A program made the position numbers and the translations under genes. Of a stretch of DNA of 64,000 nt, positions 20,318 through 31,056 are shown piece by piece; positions within the stretch are counted from its first letter, which is position 1, and every line of letters starts with the position of its first letter. The DNA comes from Paragorgia papillata (lineage: Eukaryota > Cnidaria > Anthozoa > Scleralcyonacea > Coralliidae): the NCBI GenBank assembly GCA_035771165.1, contig JAWNZC010000232.1, forward strand, positions 263,001 through 327,000, written 5' to 3'. Below the pieces are notes generated by a model. The model had not been told where the DNA came from, ran no database searches, and saw only the letters and a program-made list of their open reading frames with translations.

Positions 20318-20534
20318 CTATTAACAAGAAAGTAACGTCAACATGATGCTACTGAGATGTTTTATTAGCATGACTAATGGGCCATTCCATGTAATAGGTA
20401 CACCACCTATATAATATACAAGGAGGTACAAAAATAGGTTTTCCCTAAGCGCTTGTGTTATATTGTTGCTGATCAAATTATGTACCTAACCAAACATGGA
20501 AGTGATATTCTCCAACAATATTCTCAATCAATAT
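20318..20534. other. Intron of the DDE transposase gene, left of gypsy-2
   Basis: Noncoding sequence lies between the exon at 20234-20317 and the insertion point of gypsy-2; no other feature is seen. Confidence 0.5.
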
Positions 20535-20693
20535 TGTAGTGGTCTAAACAGACTTTATTATCGAACAGAAAATACAAATAGAAAGTCCTCGATCACTGTG
20601 ATCACTTTGAGAGCTCGAGTTCTTAACATGTGTTCTTTCCGTGCCCGTGGGTACACATAGTAATCCAGCGGTAGTACGCGACCGGATACTACA
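20535..20693 (-). repeat. 3' LTR of gypsy-2
   Basis: The LTR is 159 bp. On the minus strand it has AATAAA within GATAATAAAGT, a plausible polyadenylation signal. The polypurine tract AGGAAGGGT adjoins it at 20694-20702. Confidence 0.93.
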
Positions 20694-20702
20694 ACCCTTC
20701 CT

Positions 20703-22023
20703 AACTTAGATTAGTTGTCTGGGTTCTTATTGTTTGAAAATGCATAGTAGTCTGGTGGTCGCCAAACACGGCGAGGATGACGGGTATCTTTTGGCGATGG
20801 TTCGTTCAACTGGGCAGAAATGTTTCCCTTGTCTGATAGTCTCTTGAGATCGCCTTGATTTGTTGGTAGCTTCTTGACCGCTGTCGAGTGTCGCATTAGG
20901 CGCTGGTTATTCCATTACACGATGGCAGAGTCGCCTTTTACAGCAGTAACCTTGAATGGCGACTGCCTCCAAGGAAGGCTCAGCTTGTTTTTCTTCTCAT
21001 TTCGAACAAATACCGTGTCGCCAACCTTTAGGGCTTGAGGAAGCACTTTGTTCTTTTTATCGTGCTACGGCTTGGACTTTCTCTTCTTGCGTGCCTCACG
21101 TTCTCGAACTGCGGCGTGGTTAGTCGCCTTGGGAACTGTAGGGTTGATTGCAGGTAGTTTGTCGTTGAGGTTGCGGCCAAACATCATCACTGCTGGAGCC
21201 TTTTCCGTGACGGAGTGGGGTGCAACACATGTGTTGCGGTATGCCAGCAACCAGTCGTCAAGGGCGAAACGCCAGTTGCGACCTTCGGCAATAGCCGTTT
21301 TGACGACTTTGTTGATGCTTCTGTTAATTCGTTCTACTTCGCCGTTCGCTCTTGGGTAGAGAGGAGTGATTCGTCTATGTTTGATTCCGCATTCGGCCAT
21401 GAAATTTGCAAAATGGGAGGAACAGAAGGTCTGGGCATTGTCAGTAACGAGTTGCGTTGGTATACTATACCGTGCAAAGATGCGTCGTAAACGTGCTTCT
21501 AAGGCGGAGGCAGTGATTTTCTTCATGATTTCGACTTCTGGGAACCTACTGTAGTAATCAACAGGCACGAGTAGATTATCCTGTTGGGAAAGGTCCTACA
21601 AAGTCCATCCCTACCAGAAGCCAGGCAGCTTCAAGGAGAGGCGTAGGTTTGAGAGGCGTAGCGGGCTGTATCGAGGTTGGACAAGAAAGCAGGCAAGGTT
21701 GACACCATCGGACAGAGTTGTCCGCGTCGGCCGACATTCCGGGCCACCAGACGTTCGAGCGTAGGCGCGACTTGGTCTTCGCAATTCCCTGATGTCCTTG
21801 GTGAGCAAGCTCCAAGATTCTTGTGCGTAGCGGGGCAGGTATCAGGATGCGGTGGTCTCGCAAAATGATGCCACCACTTGAGGCTAACTCTGAACGGTGC
21901 GCATAGTAAGAGGTAAGTCGAGGATCGTTCCAAATACCTGATGTTAGGCACTCCATCAGTGCTTGAAGGGTAGGATCGTCGGCTGTAGCATATTTAACTT
22001 CTTCGACCGTGCATGCACGAGGT
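20703..22023 (-). pseudogene. pol: gypsy-2 integrase
   Basis: The zinc domain shows HQGHQGIAKTK and CQPCLLSC, and the core shows VGMDFVGPFPTG, TDNAQTF and PRANGEVERINRS, so all three acidic catalytic residues are present. A one-base shift near 21575 separates FPTG from LLVPVDYYSRF. The C-terminal part continues below 21065 to about 20703 with further frame changes, including KVGDTVFVRNEKKN. The upstream end, ACTVEEVKYATADDPTLQ, is cut at 22023 by the Harbinger element. Confidence 0.88.
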
Positions 22024-22026
22024 AAT

Positions 22027-22052
22027 AGAGACCTTACGCAACAGGACGGCAC
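22027..22052 (+). repeat. Left terminal inverted repeat of Harbinger
   Basis: It starts AGAGACCTTACGCAACAGGA and matches the right end in reverse complement over 26 bases. Confidence 0.92.
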
Positions 22053-22670
22053 GAGCGTGAGGACGGCGAAAATGACGTCGTTCGTTACCGCTAATTTTGA
22101 AGTAGTTTCCGGTTTAGCTTGCCATCCTGTGGCCGTCGAGGACGTGAAACAAGCTTTTTTGACGTCGGGAAGAAAACGTGAGTATATTTGCCGTAAAAAA
22201 TTGATGTTATTTTTGTTGTTGGTTAAAAATAACAGTAAAAATGTAGTAAGCAATTGTTTTAGATGTATATTTATGAGATAGTTTCAATACTCATTAATTA
22301 AATCATGGTAAAATACTAAAAGAACTGGATGTGATAAACAACTTCAAGCGACAGTCGCGATGTACGTTTTTATTTCTATTTATTCTTTTGTGTATAAAAT
22401 ATATTTCTTGGTAGCCGTTTTAGCGGAAGGAATAAAAGCTATGTCTCTTGTGGACAAAACCAGTTTTTATACACTAATGTCGTCGAGCTTAGTACTTTTA
22501 TAATTTAATAAAAAATATAATATAATATATAAAATATAATATAATAAAATAACAATTGTGTATTCTTTTTATGAATTTTATTTATCAAAACAGGGCACTA
22601 CTAGTAATAAGGCAATAAAAAATTATTGTATTGTATTGTTCATTTGTTTGTCCATTAGGTATACATGTAA
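22053..22670. other. Left subterminal region of Harbinger
   Basis: Noncoding, AT-rich in its second half (TATAATATA repeats near 22510-22545). It presumably contains the promoter of the Myb-like gene, but no specific element is clear. Confidence 0.5.
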
Positions 22671-23401
22671 ATGGAGTGGACTACAGAGCTTGACACACTT
22701 CTGCTCCAAGAAATAAACTTCAATGAGCCCTTTATTTACAAAGCATTTACAAGAGAGAGAGGCAAAATCTGGGAGACCATTGCTAATAACCTAAATGAAA
22801 TTGCTGCTTTTCAAAACAGGGTAAAGCAGCGGTCTGTAAGAGATCGATATACCTTGTTGGCCAAGAAATTTAAAAAGAAGATGACAGAGGAGGAAAAAGC
22901 CACTGGCACAGCACCACCAGAGTTAACAGATATTGAGAAGCTATTAGAAGAGATAATCGAGAAGTTTGATGAGGCAGAAACACAGGCAGATCAACAAAAT
23001 GAGAAAAAAAAAGAGGAAAACAAAGCCAAAGCTGAAGATGTGAGACAAAGATGTATGGAAAAATTGGGTGAAACAAAGAAAAGAATTGGAGAGAAAGAGA
23101 AAGAGGTGAATCCAAAGCGAACACATTCACTGGTAGTGAGACAGTTACATACCTAAGGGAAAAGGCAGAAAGAGAAATAAATTTTAGAAAAGAGGAGTTG
23201 GAAGTAAAGAAGCGGGAACATGAATTAAAGCAACAACATCTGGATGCTTCTCTCAAGATCCAGCAAGAATCTCAACAACAAATGAGTCAGCTGCTTATCT
23301 CAATGCAACAACAAATGCAAAATCAGCAGCAGCAACAACATCAGTTTCAACAGCAACAGCAAATGTTATTCATGACTTTGATTGAAAAACTGCACAAGTA
23401 A
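22671..23401 (+). pseudogene. Harbinger Myb/SANT-like accessory protein
   Basis: The ATG at 22671 opens MEWTTELDTLLLQEINFNEP, and the trihelix/Myb-like domain continues to RGKIWETIANNLNEI and VRDRYTLLAKKFKKKM (about residues 1-75). A long charged coiled coil and a glutamine-rich tail (QQQMQNQQQQQHQF) follow. A one-base frameshift near 23120 splits the frame; the second part, YLREKAEREINFRKEELEV, continues to TAA at 23399. In active Harbinger elements this protein brings the transposase to the nucleus and to the DNA ends. Confidence 0.82.
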
Positions 23402-23574
23402 TTAATAAATAATTATTTAAAAACCAAAAATGCTGTTTAAAACCAGAATTTGTATATATTGTATAATATGACTGTATGATTACATGCATTATATAATTAT
23501 ATCCATTTTGAGATCACTTGTGTTTTATGTTACATGTTATTACCTTAATGAATGCCCTGAATTAAGATTTAAAA
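23402..23574. other. Spacer between the convergent Harbinger genes
   Basis: AT-rich 3' region shared by the two convergent genes; AATAAA-like motifs are present near 23403. Confidence 0.4.
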
Positions 23575-24657
23575 CATTGTTCTATTAATTGGGAGATACA
23601 TACAAAATAATGTTGAAGGGCTGGAGGATCAAGTCCAAAAAACATTGAAGTTGAAGAATGATAAAGACAAAGTATATGCATTTCTTAGAAGTGCAGAAAC
23701 AGTATACAATTTACCTACAGCACTTAAACCAACTTTAAGGTTTTTTTTAAGGCAAGAAAAGCAAAGTAATTAACTATGTCTCCAAAAACCCACTCCACTG
23801 CTACTCGCACCTCAATCATTGATTTATTGAAGGCCATCTGAGCTGGGGTTAGCATCCTTCCCTTGAATGGCCCTTGAAGGGAATTGGCCAATACATAGAG
23901 GCTGTCCATTTGGAGAATGTGAATACATCTGCAGATCTCTCAGAAGTCCAGATAATGCCAACATTCCACTATCATGCCTCCGTCCTTCCACTGGACCATA
24001 TAAATTAGCTATGAGTCCATTAGGGGCGACCACAGATTGAAATTTAATGGAATGGACTCTTTTGTGTCCATTGTACAAGGCTCTTTGGTTTTCCTCAGGC
24101 CTACAAACTGGACGGACGGTGCCATCAACAAACCCCCAACAAGTGTCGAGAACAGCTCCCTTTCTGTGTATGACATCAGCATACTCTGCAAGTGCTGCTG
24201 GAGCAAGCCATGCTTGATTGAAAGTGGACAGCAGATGTCCATGTTCCTCATAAATATGGTCCATGACTCTGTTCACGACCATGGAAAACTGAGTTGGAGC
24301 TCGACCAAATCGAGGAATCATATCTTCGTATCGACATGGATATGTTACACGCTTTAACAACATGCACAAAGCCTCTAGAACATCAACACCAAAACGGTTT
24401 GGGCACCTTACTTTGTCGGGGATATTGAGCACATCATAGAGAGCATAAATATCGTTTTTGAGAAAGCGAAATTCGCTTTTGCACTCGTCATCGCTCATCG
24501 TCTCCAAATCAAATTTCTCGTGGTTCCAGTACGGTAAATCCAGATTTTTTGAGCTGTTGATGTCAAATAACAATAAAAATTCTTCATCATCGATTAAACC
24601 TGCATCGTTGGCGTACAATAAGGCCTCTCCAGCCTCTCTAAATGTAGCCATTTCCAA
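23575..24657 (-). pseudogene. Harbinger DDE transposase (HARBI1-like)
   Basis: The ATG at 24657 or 24651 opens MATFREAGEALLYAND. The N-terminal helix-turn-helix region shows RCPNRFGVDVLEALCMLL. The catalytic core has GFVDGTVRPVCRP (first Asp), ALYNGHKRVHSIKFQ and EGRRHDSGML, and RVAVEWVFGDIVNYFAFL (Glu). The expected middle GD.AYP motif is missing: the sequence jumps from GQPLCI to NSLQGPFKG with a frame change near 23880. Two more shifts follow, and FFGLDPPALQHYF near 23600 marks the end. The transposase is therefore inactive. Confidence 0.88.
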
Positions 24658-24802
24658 ATAGACAAGCTAAAAAATCACGACGTCCAGCTCAAAACATTGC
24701 GTAAGGTCTGTTTACATTACGACGGCAACGTGCTCTCCCCAGTCTGCGCGCAGGTTTTTATGCCCGTCCTCGATCAGTGCCGTCCTGTTGCGTAAGGTCT
24801 CT
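24658..24802 (-). repeat. Right subterminal region and terminal repeat of Harbinger
   Basis: The final 26 bases are the inverted copy of the left end. A partial copy of the end motif at about 24698-24712 may be a transposase-binding site. Confidence 0.8.
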
Positions 24803-24805
24803 AAT

Positions 24806-26545
24806 CAAGAGGATAGGACGGCGTTGATTGCGCAAACATCTGCTTGCTCGCTAGGATTGATGGCTCTCCTTGGGAGGCACTGGCTTCCGCGATAGCACGT
24901 CTGCTGGATTTTTTTGGCCAGGCTCATAGCGCATGGTGAAGCTGAGGTGCTGAATCCGAAGGGCCCAACGCTCAACTCGAGGAGGGGGACGTGACCCGGG
25001 TCGGTAGAGGCCTAACAGTGGCTTGTGATCGGTAATTATTGTGAACATGGGATCACCGCTCAGATAGTGGTTGAATTTCAGGCACCCAAACTTTACACTG
25101 AGGGCCTCTCGTTCTAGTTGGCTATATCGTCGCTCCACATCACTCAGGGAACGGCTGTTATAAGCCACAGGGCGCGATGTCCCATCGTCCTGTATCTGGC
25201 ATAGTATGGCACCCAAACCAACGGGCGACCCATCGACACGAAGCTATGTTTTGCGATGACGACTGAAGAAGGCAAGACATGTATCAGTGGAAATGCTCGA
25301 TTTGAGACTGTCGAATGAGTGTTGATGCTCAGGACCCCAGGTCCACTTGTTGCCTGAACGGGTTAGGAAGCGCAGTGGTTCCGCCATGGTTGCCAGGTTT
25401 GGTACAAAACGAGCCAGGAAATTGACAAGTCCCAAAAAGCTCTTTACCTCGGTGACAGTCTCTGGGGTCTTAAAGCTTCTAACAGCTTCCACTTTCTGTG
25501 CTGAAGGCTGAATGCCTTTGACGGAAAGTCTCATGGCCATGAAAGTGACGGTGTTGACATCAAAAACGCATTTCTCTCGATTAAGTGTTATGTTGAATTG
25601 CTGTAGACACTCCAGGCAGGCAGCAAGTCGCTTGTTGTGCTCACGTGTATTTCTGCCATAGACGGTGATATCGTCGTGGATCCACTTGACACCAGGTAGC
25701 CCCGACAGCACCGTGTTCATGGTTCGCTGGAGGATTTCCGATGCGTTGACGAAACCCATGACAACTGTAGTGCATCGGCGTAGACCCCTGGGAGTAGAAA
25801 ATGTGGCAAATTTCCTCGAGTTGGGATGAAGAGGAAGCTGATGGCAACTCTTGAAGAGATCCAACTTGGACCATATGGTTGCACCGTCCATTTCATCAGT
25901 CGCTTCCTCGAAGGTCGGAATTGGGTGGATTTCTCGTTCCACATTGGCGTTTACGTCCCTCCAATCTTGAGTAATCCGTACTTGGCCTGGAGTAGTCTTG
26001 GGAACGACAACCATACGTGATACCCATGGGGTAGGACCCACTGCTGGCTCGATGATCCCCAGTGCTTCTTGAAGGTCTAGCTCCTTGTCCAGGGCTTCAC
26101 GAAGATGTGCTGGAACTCGTGATGGTGGGTGAACCACAGGAATGGCATTTTTCTTTGTGTGGATCTCTATTTGGACTCCCTTGACTTGACCCAGGTCCTC
26201 AAATACTTTGCGGTATTTTGACAGGATGCTCTTCGTCGTGAAGGGATCCGGCAGCGAAGATGCAGTATTGAGTTGCTGTGATTCTGGTTGACTTGGTGGC
26301 TTTGCAGTCTGAGGGTGTAGAGCCGTATAATTTACAACGTGATTAAGGGTTCTGTTATCAGAGGGTGGTGGTCCCACGCGAAGAATGTTGAGATCTATCG
26401 TGGTGTCTCGTCCCCTTTGTCCCACCCATTTGTCCTTTGATACAATGAAACTTGCGGTCCGACGCTGCCCAAAAGCTTGAACATCAATGCTATCTGCGCC
26501 TGCAATAGCCAAGGGACGAGTGCTGCCGTAGGGATACACACGCAC
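24806..26545 (-). pseudogene. pol: gypsy-2 reverse transcriptase and RNase H
   Basis: The RT region includes IWSKLDLFKSCHQLPLHP, the active site IHDD near 25670, and a FLGLVNFLARFVPN thumb/connection motif. A TAG at about 25241-25243 interrupts before VDGSPVGLGAILCQ, the RNase H start; TDHKPLL and the NPADVLSR ending are present. RT and RNase H are in one frame. A TAG near 24854 and further changes follow before the Harbinger insertion. Confidence 0.9.
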
Positions 26546-26972
26546 TGAAGTGGGCTTTGGATTGGTCCCAGGGGGGCTTGATCTGGTTATAGATGTGCAC
26601 TGGAAGCACGTTGACGCTGGCTCCTGAATCTACTAGCAAACGAAAAGGCTTGCCGTTCAAATATATGGACACTCGTGCATCGTTGTCGTGTGCCGTAAGT
26701 GATCGGATATAGAAAATTTCTTCATCACTGCTGTTGATCTCATCATAAGGCGCTGAAGGGACATTATGGAGCATCTGATCTGGCATTTCGTTCACTTCGC
26801 AGTGTTCCGTGCCTGGAACCGATTGATTGCTCTTGCATACTTTGGCGAAATGATTCCTTTTTCCACAACGAGTGCAAGTTTTACCACGAGCCTTTTCACA
26901 CGTGCGGTCGCCTGCTTCCCCACAGCGATAGAAGTGAGCTGCAATTTTCGTTCGCGCTCTTTTTTTGCCCAT
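26490..26972 (-). pseudogene. gag-pro: gypsy-2 zinc knuckle and protease
   Basis: The zinc knuckle CTRCGKRNHFAKVC is intact, preceded by an imperfect CGEAGDRTC. The aspartic protease motif LLVDSGASVNVLP follows. The frame overlaps the RT frame and is shifted against both gag and RT. Confidence 0.85.
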
Positions 26973-27585
26973 TCAGGTTCACCCCGGACTTTCTCGACCG
27001 CTGCGAACGTCGGAGGGTAGAAAGTTCCGGTGGGAGAGTAGCCTCGTCGTTGTTGTTTTCCATGGCCTTGGCTTGCATATGAGAAGCTTCGAGCGATCGT
27101 GCTGTTTTAAGCGTGTCTTTGGGTGAAATGTTCGCAACTTGTAAGAGCTTACGTCGCAACTTACTTGACTGGAAACAGGCGACGTTCTGGTCCCGTATGA
27201 TGCTGTCCGTTTGCTGTTCGAATTCGCAAGTACTGGCCTTCATTCGTAGTCGTGTATACCAGGAGTCGATTCCTTCGCCTTCGTGTTGTACACACTGTCG
27301 GAACTCATATCTTTCGAAGGCAACATTGTTACGAGAGGAGAAGTAGCGTGTACATTTTTCGACCAAGGTATTGAGGTCAGTGCTCGTTTCCGTTAGATTG
27401 TTTTCAGCGATGTCTTGTATATCACTTCCCGCGCAATGCAATAAGATAGCACGTTGTCTGGCGGCGCCATTGATGCCCTTTGCTGCTAAGTATACTTGTA
27501 TTGTCTTAACGTACATTTCCCACCTTCGAGATACGCCGTTGGGCTGAGAGTAAACGTCGAAAGGTGGCGGAGGTGCAAGGTCCAT
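26896..27585 (-). pseudogene. gag: gypsy-2 Gag
   Basis: The frame starts at 27585, MDLAPPPPFDVYSQPNGVSR, about 150 bases inside the 5' LTR. It contains RRWEMYVKTIQVYLAAKG and YEFRQCVQHEGEGIDSWYTR, a capsid pattern similar to gypsy-1 Gag. A one-base shift near 26950 separates it from the zinc knuckles. Confidence 0.85.
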
Positions 27586-27715
27586 GGCTTTAGTGTGGTT
27601 AAAACAGGGATCGGTTGTTCTTCCGTGTTCTACTGTTCTTCTGCTCTTCGTTCAATTATTCGGAGTTTATACGGTGGTGTTTCGCTGATTTGGTCTTTGT
27701 GACGAGTGGAGACGG

Positions 27716-27735
27716 GCTATGTCGACTACGCCATA
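27716..27735 (-). promoter_or_regulatory. Probable primer-binding site of gypsy-2
   Basis: Directly inside the 5' LTR the minus strand reads TATGGCGTAGTCGACATAG; TGGCGTAGTCG has the TGG start of a primer site. I cannot say which tRNA it would use. It differs from the gypsy-1 site. Confidence 0.5.
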
Positions 27736-27894
27736 TGTAGTGGTCTAAACAAGCTTTATTATCGAACAGAAAATACAAATAGAAAGTCCTCGATCACTGT
27801 GATCACTTTGAGAGCTCGAGTTCTTAACATGTGTTCTTTCCGTACCCGTGGGCACACATAGTAATCCAGCGGTAGTACGCGACCGGATACAACA
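27736..27894 (-). repeat. 5' LTR of gypsy-2
   Basis: 159-bp LTR, followed on the plus strand by the duplicated AATAT. Confidence 0.93.
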
Positions 27895-27971
27895 AATATG
27901 CTCAACCAAGGTTTCCATCAAGAAAGTAGCAAGAACACTCATACACTCATTTCCAGTTTTATCAAACATAC

Positions 27972-28354
27972 CTTACATCTTCATTAGAGCTGATCTCTTC
28001 AGCTGATTCTCCCTCATCATCTGAAAACATTGACCAGTTTTGTCCATGGCTGGTATGGCCACAAGCTAGAACCGAGCTAAAAGTATATGATAATGGTTCA
28101 ACAACGTCAGAAGTTAGAAGGCTGACAAGTGACTGTAATTTAAAAATATTGGATGTCCGTCTGAGAAATAAGTACAGAAAACAAAGAAATATAAAATTAC
28201 CTAGCATCATGAAGCGATGTACCGGGCTCCAAGACAGGGGAGTCACAATCCATATTTTCCAATTGATCGAGGTTTTTCGCGTTGACCCCAATAGGAGATA
28301 AACATGTTGAAAAAGGTACCAAGCCTGAATGCTTAACAGGTGTAGAGGTTTGTG
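27972..28354 (-). pseudogene. DDE-type transposase gene, upstream exons
   Basis: Two exons with good borders lie here: 28201-28354 (STPVKHSGLVPFSTCLSP, then LENMDCDSPVLEPGTSLH) and 27972-28076 (HTSHGQNWSMFSDDEGES). Both are in the acidic linker that precedes the catalytic part in this family. They are separated from the rest of the gene (17582-20317) by gypsy-2, which entered the intron without touching an exon. Confidence 0.5.
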
Positions 28355-28391
28355 CTAATAATGTAATAAACGTAATTTGTTCAGAATATTT

Positions 28392-28777
28392 TTAAAAGTG
28401 GTATGGAAAAATCAACTGCCTTCCATACTATGTGAATAGTATGGAAATTGACATTGACATAGTTTGTAAATGGCTTTACAAACTATTTACACACTATGTA
28501 AACTATTTACAAACTATCTTAGTTTGTAAATAGTTTGTAGAAAATAACAAACGAAGTATAGGCGTTTAAAGATTTACATAGTATGTAAACACTATGTAAA
28601 TATTGCATGTAAATCATTTGTAAATTGCATTTTCGGGAACACAAAGTTAGTTTGTAGATAGTCTGGAAATAGTTGGTGGTTTAGTTTGTAAATAGTTTGG
28701 AAAAACCAACGTATAAGCATTAAGTGATTTACATAGTATGTAAACAAGCGACATTTTACCAAGCATGCTTAGATATT
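28392..28777 (+). repeat. Repeats of the TTTGTAAATAGT type after a transposase exon remnant
   Basis: The plus strand reads EKSTAFHTM then TGA at about 28400-28427, the same ending as the exon at 55603-55735 on the minus strand (EKSTSFHTM). In both places it is followed by many short TTTGTAAATAGT/ACTATTTACAAA repeats. This is a second, oppositely oriented fragment of the same transposon family. Confidence 0.55.
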
Positions 28778-28968
28778 GATTTTGAAATGTGATCGTCTAG
28801 GTTATGTAGTCTTGAGAAAGACTGTTGATGTTGGTAGTAGTGACTGCCGTTTAGACTGCCTGTTGTAAGGATGACTACCACACAGGCAGTGGGAACGTCA
28901 GTCACTACCACCAACATCAACAGTCTTTCTCAAGACTACACTAACCTAGACGATCACACTTCAAAATC
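28778..28968. mobile_element. Palindromic MITE, about 70-bp arms
   Basis: The left arm GATTTTGAAATGTGATCGTC continues through CTTGAGAAAGACTGTTGATG to GTAGTGACTGCCG, and the right arm is its reverse complement ending AAAATC at 28968. The centre is about 45 bp. There is no coding sequence. Confidence 0.85.
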
Positions 28969-29002
28969 TGTTAACACTCGTAGGTTCAAACTATTTACAT
29001 AA

Positions 29003-29293
29003 TATTTACATATTAGTGGAAGGTTAAGTCATATTGAGTTTCAGATATGGAGCACGGCACCACAGTACATGTACACTATAATCTTACACAATATTATAAC
29101 CCCCCAAAACCCTGCATGTTTACCCTATATAACTTAACAATAACTATTTACATTTTATTTACATATTAGTGGAAGGTTAAATCATATTGAGTTTCAGATA
29201 TGAAGCACGGCGCCACAGTACATGCACACTATAATCTTACACAATATTATAACCCCCCAAAACCCTGTTTACCCTACATAACTTAACAATGGA
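29003..29293. repeat. Direct duplication, 153-bp period
   Basis: A unit starting TTTACATATTAGTGGAAGGT and containing ATAACCCCCCAAAACCCTG occurs twice, offset by 153 bases (TATTAGTGGA at 29011 and 29164). It lies just downstream of the EnSpm-like gene stop and may be its subterminal repeat. Confidence 0.8.
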
Positions 29294-29310
29294 AGAAAAG
29301 TACACTAAGT

Positions 29311-30555
29311 CTACTTGATTTGTGGGTGTCCAAACAGCTTGACGTTGGGTTCATTGTACCACTGTAATCGTGCTTGTCTAGCTGCATAGTCAACATATTT
29401 GACTAATCCAAACCAGATTTGATCGCCTGCTCCTTTCACACGAACAGTCTCTGACACTTGTGGGTAAATAGGAACATTTACCTCCTTTACCAGTTCTGGT
29501 TTCTTAAAATCAACACAAACATGAAACACAGGATTATCAAGGTTAGAAGGATCTGGATACATTATCACCTTTCTCTTAATTGCACATGTGGGTTGGATGC
29601 TGTCCCTTATGTAATCTCGTCGAATCAATTGTCGGGTTTGTGTCCATTCATGGCAAATAACGTTCCCATTATTTAAGGTTGGAATGAAATATGTTCTATT
29701 GATAAAGATATACTGCTTATCTTCAATTGGTCCAACTAAAAAGATTTCTGATATTTGCATAATCCACTCTTCCTCATCATCAGAAGCAATTTTACAGGTC
29801 GTTCCATTTGTAAACCGTTCAACACTTCCAATCTCATCCCTCAAAGCTACACTTTTAAGAGACACCAGGACATTTGGGATATCTTGTGCAGGTAAGCCGT
29901 TCCGAGCAAAAAACCTACTGATGTTGCCCATGATACTCTCTGGGAAGACTTTTCTCTTAGCAAGTCCCACCACTACACCATAGCACATTGCATGTTGAAT
30001 TTCAGGCAAAGGATTATCCATTTTCTGCATGTCATGCAACAATGCCTTAGCTACAGCAAATGATGACTCGCGCAGAATTATGGGTGGTGTAGCCTCTTGT
30101 GGATTAGATGTGTACTTGGCATCATCTACACCATACTGTGAAAGTGGACCATTTTTTCTTGGTACTCGTCAAGGAAGTTCCTCGTATTTTCCCTTGTGGC
30201 AAATGTCTTCTCTAGTCCCTTAGCATTGTGCTTTTGTTCCTTGTGTGTTAGAATAGCCCGTTCATATAGTTCACAAGAGTAATTGTCCATGTTTGAATGG
30301 CTCCTTATGTCTTCACTAACATGTACTGAGTATTCTAGGTTTTCAGTACATATTCCAAGTCCATAAAACTCCTCTGCCCTTATAGCATGAGACCAAAGAA
30401 GCTTTTCTAACCTGTCGATGTGCCCATTGTGCCAACTTGTAGACTGAAGTTGTGTACTGTATAACATCTGGACAGCATCACATAATATCATGTAGCAGTC
30501 GTAGGCCTTTGATGGAATTTTCTGCGCCAACACCTCCTTTGCAACACTGCTAAAT
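29311..30555 (-). pseudogene. EnSpm-like transposase, last exon
   Basis: The exon begins after an acceptor CACAG at 30556 and reads SSVAKEVLAQKIPSKAYD, then FYGLGICTENLEYSVHVSED and, after a one-base shift near 30127, YGVVVGLAKRKVFPE. It ends with KLFGHPQIK and a stop at 29311. EnSpm/CACTA transposases of animals end with a comparable region covering the WKASE/YSVHL-like motifs (from memory). Confidence 0.55.
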
Positions 30556-31056
30556 CTGTGTTTGACAAATTGAAAACAATTGAAAATCTTATACAAAATT
30601 TCAAAGTGTCGGCATTACTCAACTGTACTAATTAGAACTGGTATTTATGGTAATACAGGCTATGACATGCTGGGATATTATTGGCATTAAAAGTTCCGCA
30701 TACTGTACAAGTAACCTCATTTACCAGTGACATGTAATCGCTAATATCCCTTGTGTCATGGTACTGATGTTAGTACAGTACTTAAAAATAAATCACATAC
30801 TACTCATATCTGGCAGTACTATAAATATATAAAGTTTAAATAAAGTCACTAAAAGTTAAATTCTTTGGAAAATAAAAGTATCTAATTTAAATGTCCAGAA
30901 TGCCAGTCGACCTATAAGATCATTCTGGACAGGCTTTCTGGACATTTGAATCCAATACTTACATGTATATCCCCAAAGGATTGAACATATGCAATTTTAT
31001 CTAATACCATATGTTAATATTCTTAAATAAGCTATATAAATACTAAATATAAATAC
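30556..31056. other. Intron of the EnSpm-like gene
   Basis: AT-rich intron between the last two exons. Near 30890-30950 a short inverted repeat, AATGTCCAGAA...TTCTGGACATT, may be a small MITE. Confidence 0.5.

Larger units (their letters stand above)
22027..24802. mobile_element. PIF/Harbinger DNA transposon
   Basis: Terminal inverted repeats are perfect over 26 bases and start AGAGACCTTACGCAACAGGA. AAT lies on both sides (22024-22026 and 24803-24805), a 3-bp target duplication as expected for Harbinger. An inner copy of the end motif (TTGCGTAAGGTCT) lies near 24700. The element carries the usual two convergent genes: a Myb/SANT-like protein on plus and a DDE transposase on minus. Both are disrupted. 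It sits inside gypsy-2. Confidence 0.93.
20535..27894 (-). mobile_element. Ty3/gypsy LTR retrotransposon (gypsy-2), dead
   Basis: Two 159-bp LTRs (20535-20693 and 27736-27894) both run TGTAGTGGTC...GGATAC[TA]ACA on the plus strand and are flanked by AATAT (20530-20534 and 27895-27899). The LTRs differ at about 5 of 159 sites. The element reads on the minus strand: gag, protease, RT, RNase H, integrase. Stops and frameshifts break every major frame, and a Harbinger element is inserted between RNase H and integrase. Gypsy-2 itself lies in an intron of a minus-strand transposase gene. Its sequence is clearly different from gypsy-1. Confidence 0.95.
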
